From contig NZ_CP011427.1 of NCBI RefSeq assembly GCF_001506165.1, positions 3,968,001-4,032,000 of the forward strand: a DNA stretch of 64,000 nt, in the 5' to 3' direction. Below are positions 35,123 through 45,164 of the stretch, piece by piece (positions within the stretch are counted from its first letter, which is position 1; every line of letters starts with the position of its first letter). The stretch comes from Pantoea vagans (lineage in GTDB: Bacteria; Pseudomonadota; Gammaproteobacteria; Enterobacterales; Enterobacteriaceae). Under the pieces are notes generated by a model. That model had not been told where the DNA came from, searched no databases, and was given only the letters and a program-made list of their open reading frames with translations. Made by a program: the position numbers and the translations under genes.

Positions 35123-35740
35123 TTACTTAGCAGCAGCGAAACGTGCAGCCGCTTCGTCCCAGTTCACTACGTTCCAGAACGCTTTGATGTAGTCAGGACG
35201 TTTGTTCTGATACTTCAGGTAGTAAGCGTGTTCCCACACATCCAGACCGATGATTGGAGTACCTGATGCGCCAGAGATGGCTTCACCCATCAGTGGGCTG
35301 TCCTGGTTAGCGGTTGAAACCACAGCCAGTTTGTCGCCCTTTTTCACCAGCCACGCCCAGCCTGAACCGAAACGGGTGGTAGCGGCTTTCTCAAACTCAG
35401 CCTGGAAAGCTTCAACGCTGCCGAAATCTTTTTCGATAGCCGCTTTCAGTTCGCCCTGCAGCGAGGTGCCCAGCTTCAGGCCTTTCCAGAAGAAGCTGTG
35501 GTTAGCGTGGCCGCCCGCGTTGTTGCGCAGTGGGCCTTTTTTATCTACTGGCAGCTGATCCAGTTTAGCGATCAGTTCTTCAACCGGCAGGTTAGCGAAT
35601 TCGGTCCCTTCCAGCGCTGCATTGGCGTTGTTAACGTAAGCCTGGTGGTGTTTAGAGTGATGGATTTCCATCGTCTGCTTGTCGAAGTGCGGTTCCAGTG
35701 CATCGTATGCGTAAGGCAGGGATGGCAGTGAATAACTCAT
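35123..35740 (-). CDS. sodA: Manganese superoxide dismutase SodA
   Basis: 205-residue cytoplasmic enzyme that dismutates superoxide. Metal ligands are His27, His81, Asp167 and His171 ([15 protein letters not shown]); the Mn-type signature [10 protein letters not shown] is present. It matches E. coli SodA (206 residues). The start at 35740 ([14 protein letters not shown]) is the family start; an upstream in-frame ATG lies inside the ribosome site (GGAGAGGAAG). Confidence 0.97.
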   Translation of the reverse strand: MSYSLPSLPYAYDALEPHFDKQTMEIHHSKHHQAYVNNANAALEGTEFANLPVEELIAKLDQLPVDKKGPLRNNAGGHANHSFFWKGLKLGTSLQGELKAAIEKDFGSVEAFQAEFEKAATTRFGSGWAWLVKKGDKLAVVSTANQDSPLMGEAISGASGTPIIGLDVWEHAYYLKYQNKRPDYIKAFWNVVNWDEAAARFAAAK

Positions 35741-35799
35741 GTTCTTCCTCTCCATTTAATGTTTTGCAGCATCACCTTCGCAGTGTGCCGCGTAAGCAG

Positions 35800-35820
35800 T
35801 CGGATCATTATAGTTAAAAT
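35800..35820 (-). promoter_or_regulatory. sodA promoter region
   Basis: A perfect -10 box TATAAT (complement of 35807-35812) sits in AACTATAATGATCCGACTGC, closely resembling the E. coli sodA promoter. AT-rich upstream DNA (TCCTTATCATTTC, 35850-35870) could hold a degenerate Fur site; I cannot confirm it. Confidence 0.6.
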
Positions 35821-35923
35821 CATGATCTGGAAAAGGGTTATCAATGCCTTAGAAATGATAAGGATTTGATGATTCTGGAAAAAGGTGCGCACAGACCGCT
35901 ACACACCTTCTTATGGGGAGTGA

Positions 35924-37264
35924 TTAACGGCCTAATTCGGTCAGAGATTTGTCCAACGCACCGACCAGCCAGTCGATATCCGCTTCCTGGAACGCCAACG
36001 GTGGACGCAGCTTCAGCACGTTACCGTATGGCCCTGCCACCGAGGTCAGCACGTGGTGATCGCGCAGCTTCTCGGTAAGATCCAGCGCCAGCGCTTTATC
36101 TGGGGTTTTGCTCTCGCGGTCCTGTACCAACTCGAAGCCGATAAACAAGCCCGCACCACGCACATCCCCGATGCTGTCATGGCGATCCATCAACTTCTGC
36201 AATTCGGTCAACAGTTTGGCACCCACCACGCGGCTATGCTCCTGCAAACCTTCTTCTTTAATCACGGTGAGCACCGCCTGCGCGGCGGCCATCGCCACCG
36301 GGTTACCGCCAAAGGTATTGAAGTAAGGGATGTCGTCACTGAACGCCGCCAGCACATCACTCTTCGCCAGCAGTCCAGAAACCGGAATGCCGTTGCCCAT
36401 CGGTTTGCCAGTGGTCACCACATCCGGCACCACGCCGTGACGGGCGAAGCCCCAGAACGCATCACCGGTACGACCAAAGCCGGGCTGCACTTCATCAGCA
36501 ATGAAGATACCGCCGTTGGCATGTACCACATCCACCGCTTTCTGCAGGAAGCCCGCTGGATTCGGCAGCACACCATCGGATGAGAAGATGGAGTCGGCGA
36601 GGAAGCCCGCAAATTTAATGCCGTGGGCCTTCATGTCGTCGATTTGCTTCTGAATTTCATTGGCAAACCATGCCCCCAGATCCGGTGCATTTACGCGGTA
36701 AGCATCCGGCGGTGACACTAAGCGCGTGGTTGCCGCCAGTGGTTGGCCGCTGCCCAACGCAGGAGAGACGCCTGAGGTGAGGTCGCTGGTGCCATGGTAG
36801 GCTTCCTGCGACACGATAATCCCAGTACCGCCACTGAAAGCACGCGCGATACGAATCGCCAGATCATTCGCTTCAGAACCGGTACACATATACATGGCGC
36901 GGTCGATGGCATCCGGTGTGGTGGCCAGCAGCTCATCGGTGTAATCCAGAATACGCTCATGCAGATAGCGCGTGTGGGTGTTCAGCATTTTCATCTGCTG
37001 ATTGACGGCTTCAATCACCGCCGGATGGCAGTGCCCAATGCTCGCCACGTTGTTGTAGACGTCGAGGTATTTGTTACCTGCGGCATCCCACAGATACTGG
37101 CCTTCACCGCGCACCAGATGCACCGGCTTACGATAGAACAGGCGATATGACTCGCCCAACACTTTGCTGCGCTTGTCTGTCAGCTTGCGGGTTGCCGCAT
37201 CCAGACCGTCGGCGTGCTCAGCACGAAAACTGTTGGTGTCCATGATGGTGGAACGTGTAGCCAT
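35924..37264 (-). CDS. Class-III PLP-dependent aminotransferase
   Basis: 446-residue fold-type I enzyme of the ornithine/GABA/AGXT2 aminotransferase group. PLP lysine is Lys287 in TTGKPMGNGIP; the PLP-anchoring Asp is in IADEVQPGFGRTG; phosphate-binding TGSEAND lies near residue 125. Subfamily members act on amino or phospho-amino donors (for example beta-alanine or ethanolamine-phosphate type substrates), but the substrate cannot be read off. The start at 37264 (MATRSTIMDTNSF) has GGGAG 5 nt upstream. It is divergent from a DeoR-type regulator, suggesting control by it. Confidence 0.88.
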   Translation of the reverse strand: MATRSTIMDTNSFRAEHADGLDAATRKLTDKRSKVLGESYRLFYRKPVHLVRGEGQYLWDAAGNKYLDVYNNVASIGHCHPAVIEAVNQQMKMLNTHTRYLHERILDYTDELLATTPDAIDRAMYMCTGSEANDLAIRIARAFSGGTGIIVSQEAYHGTSDLTSGVSPALGSGQPLAATTRLVSPPDAYRVNAPDLGAWFANEIQKQIDDMKAHGIKFAGFLADSIFSSDGVLPNPAGFLQKAVDVVHANGGIFIADEVQPGFGRTGDAFWGFARHGVVPDVVTTGKPMGNGIPVSGLLAKSDVLAAFSDDIPYFNTFGGNPVAMAAAQAVLTVIKEEGLQEHSRVVGAKLLTELQKLMDRHDSIGDVRGAGLFIGFELVQDRESKTPDKALALDLTEKLRDHHVLTSVAGPYGNVLKLRPPLAFQEADIDWLVGALDKSLTELGR

Positions 37265-37343
37265 GGTAACTCCCGTTGCGAAGGTGAAGGGGTGCATGAT
37301 GAATAACCGTTTGCAGACATCATGCCTGCTTTACTGAGAAATG

Positions 37344-37375
37344 CAACTAAATACACAAATACAACCAAATACACA
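37344..37375. promoter_or_regulatory. 14-bp direct repeats between aminotransferase and DeoR-type regulator
   Basis: CAACTAAATACACA (37344-37357) and CAACCAAATACACA (37362-37375), one mismatch, 18 bp apart. They lie in the 172-bp divergent gap and form a plausible operator for the DeoR-type protein. Confidence 0.5.
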
Positions 37376-37436
37376 TGACGCCGTGATGACACTCAGGTAA
37401 GCTTAGGCTCAGATCATTAGGCTACAGGGAAATGTC

Positions 37437-38213
37437 ATGCTGCAGGAAACCCGCTTACACCGCATTCGCGCCCTTCTGACCACGCAACATCAGGTCAGTA
37501 CGGAACGCATTATTAAAGAATTGGGCATTTCGCGGGAAACGGCACGGCGCGACATTATTGAACTGGAAGCGCAAGGGTTAGCCCGCCGCGTACACGGGGG
37601 GTTGGTGGCGATGGACAGCCAGCCGGAACCACCGTTACAGGTGCGCCGCAATGCGCAGGCAAAAGAGAAGCGCGCTATCGCCGTGGCGGCTGCACAGCAT
37701 TTACAGCCGGGCCAGACGCTGTTTCTCGACGCAGGCACCACCACCACCATGCTGGCAGAAGCGCTGCGCACCATGTCAGGCCTGACGATTATCACCAACA
37801 GTTTGCAAGCCGCCCTGGCGTTGAGCGCTGCTGAAGAGCATGAGACGTTGAATAATCAGGTGATTTTGCTCGGCGGTATGATGATGGCGGGCGCACAGCA
37901 GACGCGTGGTGAGATGACAGTGGGTGAGATTTACCGCTATCGCGCCGATGTGGCGCTGCTTTCGCCGGTGGGTATTGATGCCAAAAACGGGGCCAGCAGT
38001 TTTCATCCGCACGAAGCTGCCATTGCCCGCGCCATGGTGCAGCAGGCCAGTCGCACTATCCTATTAGCCGACCACAGCAAACTCGGTGTGATAAGCCGGA
38101 CGGTGTACGCGCCCATCAATGAGGTGGATCTGCTGATCTGCGATGGCGGCCCGACAAAAGCAGGCGCACTGGCAGCATTACAAAAAGCGCTGCCGGACGT
38201 GCAGGTGGTTTAA
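37437..38213 (+). CDS. DeoR/GlpR-family transcriptional regulator
   Basis: 258-residue regulator. N-terminal DeoR helix-turn-helix (residues 6-57; HQVSTERIIKELGISRETAR with the RRDIIELEAQGLARRVHGG signature) and a C-terminal sugar-phosphate-binding-like DeoRC domain (LFLDAGTTTTMLAEAL around residue 98; DHSKLGV near 213). Such proteins usually sense phosphorylated metabolites. The divergent class-III aminotransferase is the likely target. Confidence 0.9.
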   Translation: MLQETRLHRIRALLTTQHQVSTERIIKELGISRETARRDIIELEAQGLARRVHGGLVAMDSQPEPPLQVRRNAQAKEKRAIAVAAAQHLQPGQTLFLDAGTTTTMLAEALRTMSGLTIITNSLQAALALSAAEEHETLNNQVILLGGMMMAGAQQTRGEMTVGEIYRYRADVALLSPVGIDAKNGASSFHPHEAAIARAMVQQASRTILLADHSKLGVISRTVYAPINEVDLLICDGGPTKAGALAALQKALPDVQVV

Positions 38214-38658
38214 CGCCATTTGCGGCGTGATGCTCGTCAGTTAAGAACTCAGGCCGCTGATGAATGAGTGGCCTGTCTTTTCAGTGCGGGCTCTGCCGCC
38301 ACTACTGCCCCCTCTGGGCCGTCCTCGCACCGCTAAAGCGGTACCTTCGACTTCCACGTCGTGCCGGACGGACCGTTCGCGGATGACCATCCATGGTCGG
38401 CCGCGAACTGCCCCACGCCTCCCCGCGTGGGTCTCCTGGCCCAACGTAAAAGTCTCAGCGCTGCGGATAGCCCTGAGGGTGCAGCAGAGGCGTCAGAGCT
38501 TCAGACTGTGTGCCCTTTTTGACAAGTCGCACTGAAGCTCATGAGCTGGCTGGGGCCGCACCGGGGCAGGCATTCCGCAGCGCTGAGCTGAGCGAGAATG
38601 CCAGGAGAGCCCGCAGGACGCGGGCGAAAGGTGGCGCTGGAACATGGATGTTCCATCG
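38214..38658. repeat. Hairpin-rich intergenic element, left part
   Basis: 445 bp without a credible gene. Stems: CAGGCC/GGCCTG (38250-38275); a long hairpin GTTCGCGG.TGACCAT/ATGGTCGG.CGCGAAC near 38373-38406; CCCACGC/GCGTGGG near 38411-38430. The segment CCGTCCTCGCACCGC...GCGGTACCTTC near 38320-38350 recurs in inverted orientation beyond the IS (GAAGGTACCGC...GCGCGAGGACCG, 40143-40172), so the element appears to be one large inverted-repeat unit split by the IS. Open frames across it are incidental. Confidence 0.6.
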
Positions 38659-38709
38659 TGGACTGAACCCATAATGTTGGACTGTAAAACGACATAATGG
38701 GGATAAATC

Positions 38710-39243
38710 ATGAAGCCCAAATATTCCACTCAATTCAAGTTAAAGGTCGTGCGTTACTTTCTCGACGGTCATGCCGGTCAGGGCGGGACAGCACAACATT
38801 TCGGGGTTTCGAGGACGCATGCTATCCGCTGGATACAGCTTTATCTTCACCACGGTGAGGAGGCACTGCGTCCCCGTTCCCGCTCCCGCTCTCAGATGTA
38901 TTCACCGGAGTTCAAACGAGAGGTTGTCACCTATGCCATCAACCATCCTGAGACATCGGCAAGGCTCGCGGCCCGATTTGGTATTGCTTCCCATACCACT
39001 GTTGATAACTGGCTCAAACGGTTCAGACTAAAGGGGTACAGTGCCTTTTGTCCGACACAACCGGAGCGGAGCGTATCTATGCCAGTTAATCCAGACAAGC
39101 CTCGTAAAGCAGATGATAAAATGCCTGAAGAACTGCTGAAGGAGCTCGAATATCTCCGGGCGGAAAATGACTATCTGAAGACGCTGCAGGGGATACTCCT
39201 TGAAAAAAAGCGGCTGGAGTCGCTGAAAAAGCAGCGGCGGTAA
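38710..39243 (+). CDS. IS3-family transposase OrfA
   Basis: 177-residue DNA-binding component. Two helix-turn-helix segments (QFKLKVVRYFLDGHAG...; SPEFKREVVTYAINHPETSA...) and a C-terminal leucine-zipper-like helix (ELLKELEYLRAENDYLKTLQ) are present. Frameshifting at 39204-39210 fuses its first ~166 residues to OrfB to make the active transposase; unshifted OrfA usually acts as a regulator. Confidence 0.93.
   Translation: MKPKYSTQFKLKVVRYFLDGHAGQGGTAQHFGVSRTHAIRWIQLYLHHGEEALRPRSRSRSQMYSPEFKREVVTYAINHPETSARLAARFGIASHTTVDNWLKRFRLKGYSAFCPTQPERSVSMPVNPDKPRKADDKMPEELLKELEYLRAENDYLKTLQGILLEKKRLESLKKQRR
39204..39210 (+). promoter_or_regulatory. Programmed -1 frameshift heptamer A AAA AAG
   Basis: The heptamer is in the correct phase with the OrfA frame (GAA AAA AAG), and the -1 frame is open from here through OrfB. 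Typical for IS3-family elements. Confidence 0.8.
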
Positions 39244-39248
39244 ACCTG

Positions 39249-40082
39249 TTGCGTACGCAACATCGCCTGTCGGTGCTGCTGAAAGCGGCTCAACTGGCCC
39301 GGAGCACCTTCTTTTATCATCTGGCTCGCCTTCAGATACCGGATAAATATGCTGAGGTTAAGGTGCTGATGCTCCGGTTGTTCAGTGAACACAGAAGCCT
39401 GTATGGCTACCGGCGGCTTAACGAGCTTCTCAGACAATGTGGCTACAGTCACAGTGGTAAAACTATCCTTAAGCTGATGAAAGCTCTGTCGCTGGAGTGT
39501 CCGGTAAGGCGGAAGAAATATTGTTCCTACCGGGGAGGCGTGAATCCGACAGTGGCTAACCTGCTACAAAGAAACTTCGTTGCTTCAGCGCCTGAAGAGA
39601 AATGGGTAACAGACGTGACGGAGTTCCGAGTGGGAGAGGATAAATATTACCTGTCAGCCATAATGGACCTGTACAACGATGAAATCGTGGCCTGGGAAGG
39701 CTCACAGAAGGCAACGGCATCATTGATAGATGGCATGCTGAAAAAGGCGTTCAGTCACCTGAGTAGCCTGAGCCGCGTGTTGTTGCACAGTGATCAGGGG
39801 TGGCATTACCAGCGGCCATATTACCGGCGTCAACTCGCAGAGAGAGGAATACAGCAAAGTATGTCCAGGAAAGGCAACTGTCTGGACAATGCGATGATAG
39901 AGAACTTCTTTGGGCATCTTAAAACAGAGATGTTTTATCTGAAGACGTTCCGAAGTGTGAGCGAACTGAGTGCTGCGATCGGTGAGTACATAGACTTCTG
40001 GAACGACAAGCGGATAAAGATGGGACTGGGCGGACTGAGTCCGGTGGAGTACCGGACTCATAATCAAATTAAGCTGACTTAA
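39249..40082 (+). CDS. IS3-family transposase OrfB (DDE integrase domain)
   Basis: 277 residues from the TTG at 39249, but normally made as part of an OrfAB fusion, since the frame is open back to 39210. It contains the HTH_21 region (VLMLRLFSEHRSLYGYRRL) and the rve catalytic core with DD(35)E: Asp in WVTDVTEF, Asp in LLHSDQGWHYQ and Glu in NAMIENFFG, with exactly 35 residues between the last two. Intact. Confidence 0.93.
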   Translation: MRTQHRLSVLLKAAQLARSTFFYHLARLQIPDKYAEVKVLMLRLFSEHRSLYGYRRLNELLRQCGYSHSGKTILKLMKALSLECPVRRKKYCSYRGGVNPTVANLLQRNFVASAPEEKWVTDVTEFRVGEDKYYLSAIMDLYNDEIVAWEGSQKATASLIDGMLKKAFSHLSSLSRVLLHSDQGWHYQRPYYRRQLAERGIQQSMSRKGNCLDNAMIENFFGHLKTEMFYLKTFRSVSELSAAIGEYIDFWNDKRIKMGLGGLSPVEYRTHNQIKLT

Positions 40083-40112
40083 AGAGTCCAGGTTAAGGGG
40101 TTCAGTTCATCG

Positions 40113-40237
40113 GCACCGGTCCGTTAAGGCAGACGAGTGAAGTGAAGGTACCGCGTAGCGGCGCGAGGACCGCCAGCCCCGGTGCGGCCCCAGACGGCGT
40201 TATCGTCAGTCGTTTAACTAGCCATAAATGGCGACCA
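40113..40237. repeat. Right part of hairpin element and half copy of interspersed palindrome
   Basis: 40137-40185 is the inverted counterpart of 38316-38358. At 40221-40236, GCCATAAATGGCGACC is the right three-quarters of the palindrome GGTCGCCATAAATGGCGACC seen complete at 28449 and 46799; its left end is missing. It adjoins the fdhD stop. Confidence 0.6.
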
Positions 40238-41092
40238 TCAGGGCAGCAAACGCTGCGGATGGCTATAAACCGTGGCGCGTCCCGGCTTGCTGAACCCCAC
40301 CAGCGTCAAATTGCATCTTTCGGCAACCTCAACCGCCAGCTGAGTGGCAGCAGAAACCGCAAATAAAATCTCCACGCCACACATTGCCGACTTCTGCACC
40401 ATCTCATAGCTGGCGCGGCTGGAGACCAGCACCGCGCCCTGCTGCCATGGCTGCTGGCTGCGATGGCCGAGCAGTTTATCCAGCGCCACGTGACGCCCAA
40501 CATCTTCACAGCCACCCTGCAATTCCCCCTGCGGCGACATCCACGCGGCGGCATGTGTGCAACCGGTGAGATTGCCAATCGGCTGGTAGTTACGCAGTTG
40601 CGCCAGACCGATATCCAGACTGGCTAAATCAAAGGTTTGGGTAAACGGCAACGGTTGCAGCGGTTTGCCAATCTGATCGAGTTGCTCCACACCGCATACG
40701 CCGCAGCCAGTGCGCCCCGCCATCGCGCGGCGCTGCTCTTTCAGCGCCATAAAACGGCGGCTTGAAAGCTCAATCTGCACTTCGATGCCGTTGCAGCCCG
40801 GCACCACATCCATACCGAAAATCTCTTCGGGCTTATCAATAATTCCCTCGGACAGCGAGAAACCCAGCGCAAACGCCTCCAAATCATTGGGCGTTGCCAT
40901 CATCACCACATGAGAAATGCCGTTGTACACCAGCGCGATCGGCACCTCTTCTGCCAGCCAGTCGGTTTCGACGCAGGCAATATCGCGTCGTTGTCGCACC
41001 GATGCCTGCACGGCGCCTTTGATCTCACTCACACTCTGGTGACTTTCTTGTGCTTTTGCTTTCACTTTGCTCGCCTCGTGCAACAACCACAT
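40238..41092 (-). CDS. fdhD: Formate dehydrogenase sulfurtransferase FdhD
   Basis: 284-residue protein that passes sulfur from IscS to the molybdenum cofactor of formate dehydrogenases, required for FdoG activity. The catalytic cysteines are in [12 protein letters not shown] (near residue 130), and [20 protein letters not shown] and the C-terminal [20 protein letters not shown] are conserved. It is divergent from fdoG, with the starts 114 bp apart. The N-terminus is a little longer and different from E. coli; the ATG at 41092 is the only convincing start but an internal GTG cannot be excluded. Confidence 0.95.
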   Translation of the reverse strand: MWLLHEASKVKAKAQESHQSVSEIKGAVQASVRQRRDIACVETDWLAEEVPIALVYNGISHVVMMATPNDLEAFALGFSLSEGIIDKPEEIFGMDVVPGCNGIEVQIELSSRRFMALKEQRRAMAGRTGCGVCGVEQLDQIGKPLQPLPFTQTFDLASLDIGLAQLRNYQPIGNLTGCTHAAAWMSPQGELQGGCEDVGRHVALDKLLGHRSQQPWQQGAVLVSSRASYEMVQKSAMCGVEILFAVSAATQLAVEVAERCNLTLVGFSKPGRATVYSHPQRLLP

Positions 41093-41206
41093 AAATGCAG
41101 TGGTATTATTTCGCTGCTATTCTCTCACTGTTAGTTGGGTCATTGTCAGCCTCGATCCAACGCTCAGAAAAAATAAAAATGTGTAGCCATGTCGAAAGGA
41201 TATTCC

Positions 41207-44200
41207 ATGAACGTCAGCCGAAGAAGCTTCTTCAAGATTTGCGCTGGCGGTATGGCAGGGACAACGGCAGCACTGCTCGGCTTCACACCCGAAGTAGCGC
41301 TGGCGGAAACGCGACAGTACAAACTGCTGCGTGCCCGCGAAACTCGTAACACCTGCACTTACTGCTCAGTGGGCTGTGGCTTATTAATGTACAGCCTCGG
41401 TGACGGCGCGAAAAACGCCAAAGAGACCATTTTCCACATCGAAGGGGACCCGGATCATCCGGTAAGCCGTGGCGCATTGTGCCCGAAAGGCGCAGGCCTG
41501 CTCGATTTTGTTCACAGTGACAGCCGCCTGCACTTCCCTGAATATCGTGCGCCTGGTTCGGACAAGTGGCAGCGCATCAGCTGGGATGACGCCTTTGACC
41601 GTATCGCCAAACTGCTGAAAGCAGACCGCGATGCCAACTTTATCGCGCAGAACGCGGCGGGCGTCACCGTTAACCGCTGGCTCTCTTCAGGCATGCTGTG
41701 TGCGTCCGCTTCCAGTAATGAAACCGGCTACTTAACCCAGAAATTTACCCGATCGCTCGGCATGTTAGCGGTCGACAACCAGGCACGCGTCTGACACGGA
41801 CCAACGGTAGCAAGTCTTGCTCCAACATTTGGTCGCGGTGCGATGACCAACCACTGGGTCGACATCCGTAATGCCAACCTGATCGTAGTGATGGGCGGTA
41901 ACGCCGCTGAAGCGCATCCCGTTGGGTTCCGCTGGGCGATGGAAGCCAAGATTCACAACAAAGCGAAATTAATTGTTATCGATCCACGCTTCACGCGCAC
42001 GGCATCGGTGGCAGACTTTTACACGCCGATTCGTTCCGGTACCGACATCACCTTCCTGTCGGGCGTCCTGCTGTGGCTGATACAAAATGACAAAATCCAG
42101 CATGAGTATGTGCAGGCGTACACCAACGCCAGCCTGATCGTGCGTGAGGATTATCATTTTGAGGATGGCCTGTTCAGCGGTTACGACGAAGCCAACCGGA
42201 AATACGACAAAACCAGCTGGAACTATGAACTGGGTGACGACGGCTTTGCCAAACGCGACGACAGCCTGCAACATCCACGCTGTGTATGGAACCTGCTGAA
42301 GCAACACGTCAGCCGCTACACGCCGGAGATGGTTGAGCGCATTTGTGGCACGCCTAAGAATGACTTCCTGCACGTCTGTGAACTGATCGGCGAGACCAGC
42401 GCACGCGACCGTACCACCTCATTCCTGTATGCGCTGGGCTGGACGCAGCACTCGGTGGGCGCGCAGAACATCCGCACCATGGCGATGATCCAGCTGCTGC
42501 TCGGTAACATGGGCATGGCGGGTGGCGGGGTCAATGCCCTGCGCGGTCACTCCAATATTCAGGGTCTCACCGATCTCGGCCTGCTGTCGCAAAGCTTGCC
42601 GGGTTATATGACGCTGCCCTCGGAGAAACAGACCGATCTGCAAACCTATCTCGCGGCAAACACCCCGAAACCGACGCTGCCGGGTCAGGTGAACTACTGG
42701 GGGAACTACCCGAAATTCTTCGTCAGCATGATGAAAGCCTTCTTCGGCGACAAAGCCCAGGCCGAGAACAGCTGGGGCTTTGACTGGCTGCCCAAGTGGG
42801 ATAAGGGTTACGACGTCCTGCAGTACTTCGAGATGATGTCGCAAGGCAAGGTGAACGGCTACTTGTGCCAGGGCTTTAACCCGGTGGCATCGTTCCCCAA
42901 TAAACGCAAAGTGATCGATTCCCTGTCGAAGCTGAAGTTCCTGGTCACCATCGACCCGCTCAACACCGAAACCTCGACCTTCTGGCAAAACCACGGCGAG
43001 TTTAACGATGTCGATCCGGCGAAGATTCAGACCGAGGTGTTCCGTTTACCATCAACCTGCTTCGCGGAGGAGAATGGCTCTATCGTCAACTCCGGGCGCT
43101 GGCTGCAGTGGCACTTCAAAGGCCAGGATGCGCCGGGTGAAGCGTTGAATGACGGTGAAATCCTTTCCGGCATCTACCTGCGTCTGCGTGAAATGTACGC
43201 GCGCGAAGGCGGTGCGCTGCCGGAACAGGTGCTGAACATGACGTGGCACTACCAGACGCCGGATAACCCGGCATCGGAAGAAGTGGCGATGGAGAGCAAC
43301 GGCAAGGCGCTGGCAGACGTGTTGGATGACAAAGGCACAGTGCTGGTGAAAAAAGGCCAGCAGCTCAGCAGCTTTGCGCAGTTGAAAGATGACGGCAGCA
43401 CCAGCAGCGGTTGCTGGATCTTCGCGGGCAGCTGGACGCCAGACGGCAACCAGATGGCGCGGCGCGACAACACCGACCCGAGCGGGCTGGGTAACACGCT
43501 GAACTGGAGCTGGGCTTGGCCGCTCAACCGCCGCATCCTCTACAACCGCGCGTCTGCCGATCCGCAGGGCAATCCGTGGGACCCGAAACGGCAAATCCTC
43601 AAGTGGGATGGCAGCAAATGGGGCGGCATGGATATTCCGGACTACAGCGCCGCCGCACCGGGCAGCAACGTCGGGCCGTTTATCATGCAGCCGGAGGGCA
43701 TGGGCCGCCTGTTTGCACTCGACAAAATGGCCGAAGGTCCGTTCCCGGAACACTACGAGCCGTTTGAAACGCCGCTGGGCACCAACCCGTTACACCCGAA
43801 CGTCATCTCGAACCCGGCCGCGCGCGTGTTCAAGGACGATCTGGCGGCGATGGGTCAAGCCGAGCAGTTCCCGTATGTCGGCACCACCTATCGTCTCACC
43901 GAGCATTTCCACTACTGGACCAAACACGCACTGCTCAATGCCATCGCGCAGCCGGAGCAGTTCGTGGAGATTGGCGAGAAGCTGGCGAACAAACTCGGCA
44001 TCGTGCAGGGCGATACGGTGAAAGTGAGTTCCAATCGCGGCTATATCAAAGCCAAGGCGGTGGTGACGAAACGTCTCCGTCCGCTGAATGTCGATGGCAA
44101 AGTGATCGATACCATTGGCATTCCGATTCACTGGGGCTATCAGGGTGTGGCGAAAAAAGGCTTTATCGCCAATACCCTGACGCCGTTTGTCGGTGATGCC

Positions 44201-44254
44201 AACACGCAAACGCCTGAGTTTAAGGCGTTCCTGGTTAACGTTGAGAAGGTGTAG
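41207..44254 (+). CDS. fdoG: Formate dehydrogenase-O major subunit, selenoprotein FdoG
   Basis: 1015-residue periplasmic catalytic subunit, oxidising formate to CO2 at a Mo-bis-MGD centre. The TGA at 41792-41794 is selenocysteine 196 (VDNQARV-U-HGPTVASL), exactly as in E. coli; the frame stays open and conserved on both sides. A Tat signal (SRRSFFKICAGG) is at the N-terminus and a 4Fe-4S motif CTYCSVGC...C near residues 48-87. The start at 41207 (MNVSRRSFF) has AGGA upstream; an ATG 18 bp earlier is less likely. It is more FdoG- than FdnG-like from memory. Function requires FdhD, FdhE, SelA and SelB, all encoded nearby. Confidence 0.97.
41792..41834 (+). promoter_or_regulatory. Bacterial SECIS element in fdoG
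   Basis: The UGA codon is followed by a hairpin: outer stem GACCAA/TTTGGTC (41799-41834) and apical stem AGCAA/TTGCT (41809-41821) with a GTC loop. The position and shape fit the SelB-binding SECIS of formate dehydrogenase mRNAs. Confidence 0.88.
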
Positions 44255-44264
44255 GAGTTCGTAG

Positions 44265-45164
44265 ATGGCTTATCAATCACAAGACATTATCCGCCGCTCC
44301 GCCACCAATGGTTTCACGCCTGCCCCGCAGGCGCGTAATCATCAGCAGGAAGTGGCCAAGCTGATCGACGTCACCACCTGTATTGGCTGCAAAGCCTGTC
44401 AGGTGGCGTGTTCGGAGTGGAATGACATTCGCGATGAGGTCGGTCACAACGTCGGGGTGTATGACAACCCGGCGGATTTGACCGCCAAATCCTGGACGGT
44501 GATGCGCTTCTCAGAAGTGGAGGAGAACGGCAAGTTAGAGTGGCTTATACGTAAAGATGGCTGCATGCACTGCGCCGATCCCGGCTGCCTGAAAGCCTGT
44601 CCCTCGGAAGGGGCGATTATTCAGTATGCCAACGGCATCGTCGATTTTCAGTCAGAACAGTGCATTGGCTGCGGCTACTGCATTGCTGGCTGCCCGTTTG
44701 ACGTGCCGCGCCTGAATAAAGACGACAACCGCGTGTATAAATGCACGCTGTGCGTCGATCGTGTCACTGTCGGTCAGGAACCGGCATGCGTGAAAACCTG
44801 CCCGACCGGCGCCATTCATTTCGGCAGCAAAACCGACATGCAGGCACTTGCGGCAGAACGCGTGGCGGAGTTGAATACGCGCGGCTATGACAATGCAGGC
44901 CTGTACGATCCGGAAGGCGTGGGCGGTACACACGTGATGTACGTGCTGCACCACGCCAACAAACCGCAGCTGTATCACGGCTTGCCGGAAAACCCGAGCA
45001 TCAGCCCTGCCGTCACCTTCTGGAAAGGCATCTGGAAACCGCTGGCCGCCATCGGGTTTGCCGCCACCTTCGCGGCCTCGGTGTTCCACTACGTCGGCGT
45101 TGGGCCGAACCGCGTGGAGGAAGATGAGGATGAGAACCTGCACGAAAAAGAGGAGCGCGAATAA
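44265..45164 (+). CDS. fdoH: Formate dehydrogenase-O iron-sulfur subunit FdoH
   Basis: 299-residue electron-transfer subunit carrying four 4Fe-4S clusters. The cysteine motifs are [11 protein letters not shown] (near residue 39), [26 protein letters not shown] and CTLCVDRV...CVKTCP. A single C-terminal transmembrane helix ([20 protein letters not shown]) anchors it to FdoI. It lies 10 bp after fdoG, and its stop overlaps the fdoI start. Confidence 0.96.
   Translation: MAYQSQDIIRRSATNGFTPAPQARNHQQEVAKLIDVTTCIGCKACQVACSEWNDIRDEVGHNVGVYDNPADLTAKSWTVMRFSEVEENGKLEWLIRKDGCMHCADPGCLKACPSEGAIIQYANGIVDFQSEQCIGCGYCIAGCPFDVPRLNKDDNRVYKCTLCVDRVTVGQEPACVKTCPTGAIHFGSKTDMQALAAERVAELNTRGYDNAGLYDPEGVGGTHVMYVLHHANKPQLYHGLPENPSISPAVTFWKGIWKPLAAIGFAATFAASVFHYVGVGPNRVEEDEDENLHEKEERE

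Larger units (their letters stand above)
38659..40109 (+). mobile_element. IS3-family insertion sequence (IS150 group), complete
   Basis: 1451-bp element. The terminal inverted repeats are imperfect: left TGGACTGAACCCATAATGTT (from 38659), right end complement TGAACTGAACCCCTTAACCT (to 40109), beginning TG and ending CA as in IS3 elements. A 3-bp target duplication TCG flanks it (38656-38658 and 40110-40112). Two consecutive reading frames encode OrfA and OrfB, joined by a probable -1 frameshift at the heptamer A AAA AAG (39204-39210). No disabling mutation is seen, so it may be active. The clean target duplication fits a simple, not very old insertion. Confidence 0.95.

Noticed and set aside
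38260..38535. Arg/Pro-rich open frame of 91 codons
   Set aside because: It runs across GC-rich hairpins of the intergenic element, with no ribosome site and no family resemblance.
38710..40082. OrfA/OrfB as a frameshifted, dead transposase
   Set aside because: The -1 shift occurs at a proper A AAA AAG heptamer, both frames are otherwise open, the DDE residues are present and the ends are intact.
41792..41794. In-frame TGA that would split fdoG into two pseudogene fragments
   Set aside because: It is at the known selenocysteine position (residue 196), followed by a SECIS hairpin, and both flanks are intact and conserved. SelA and SelB are encoded nearby.
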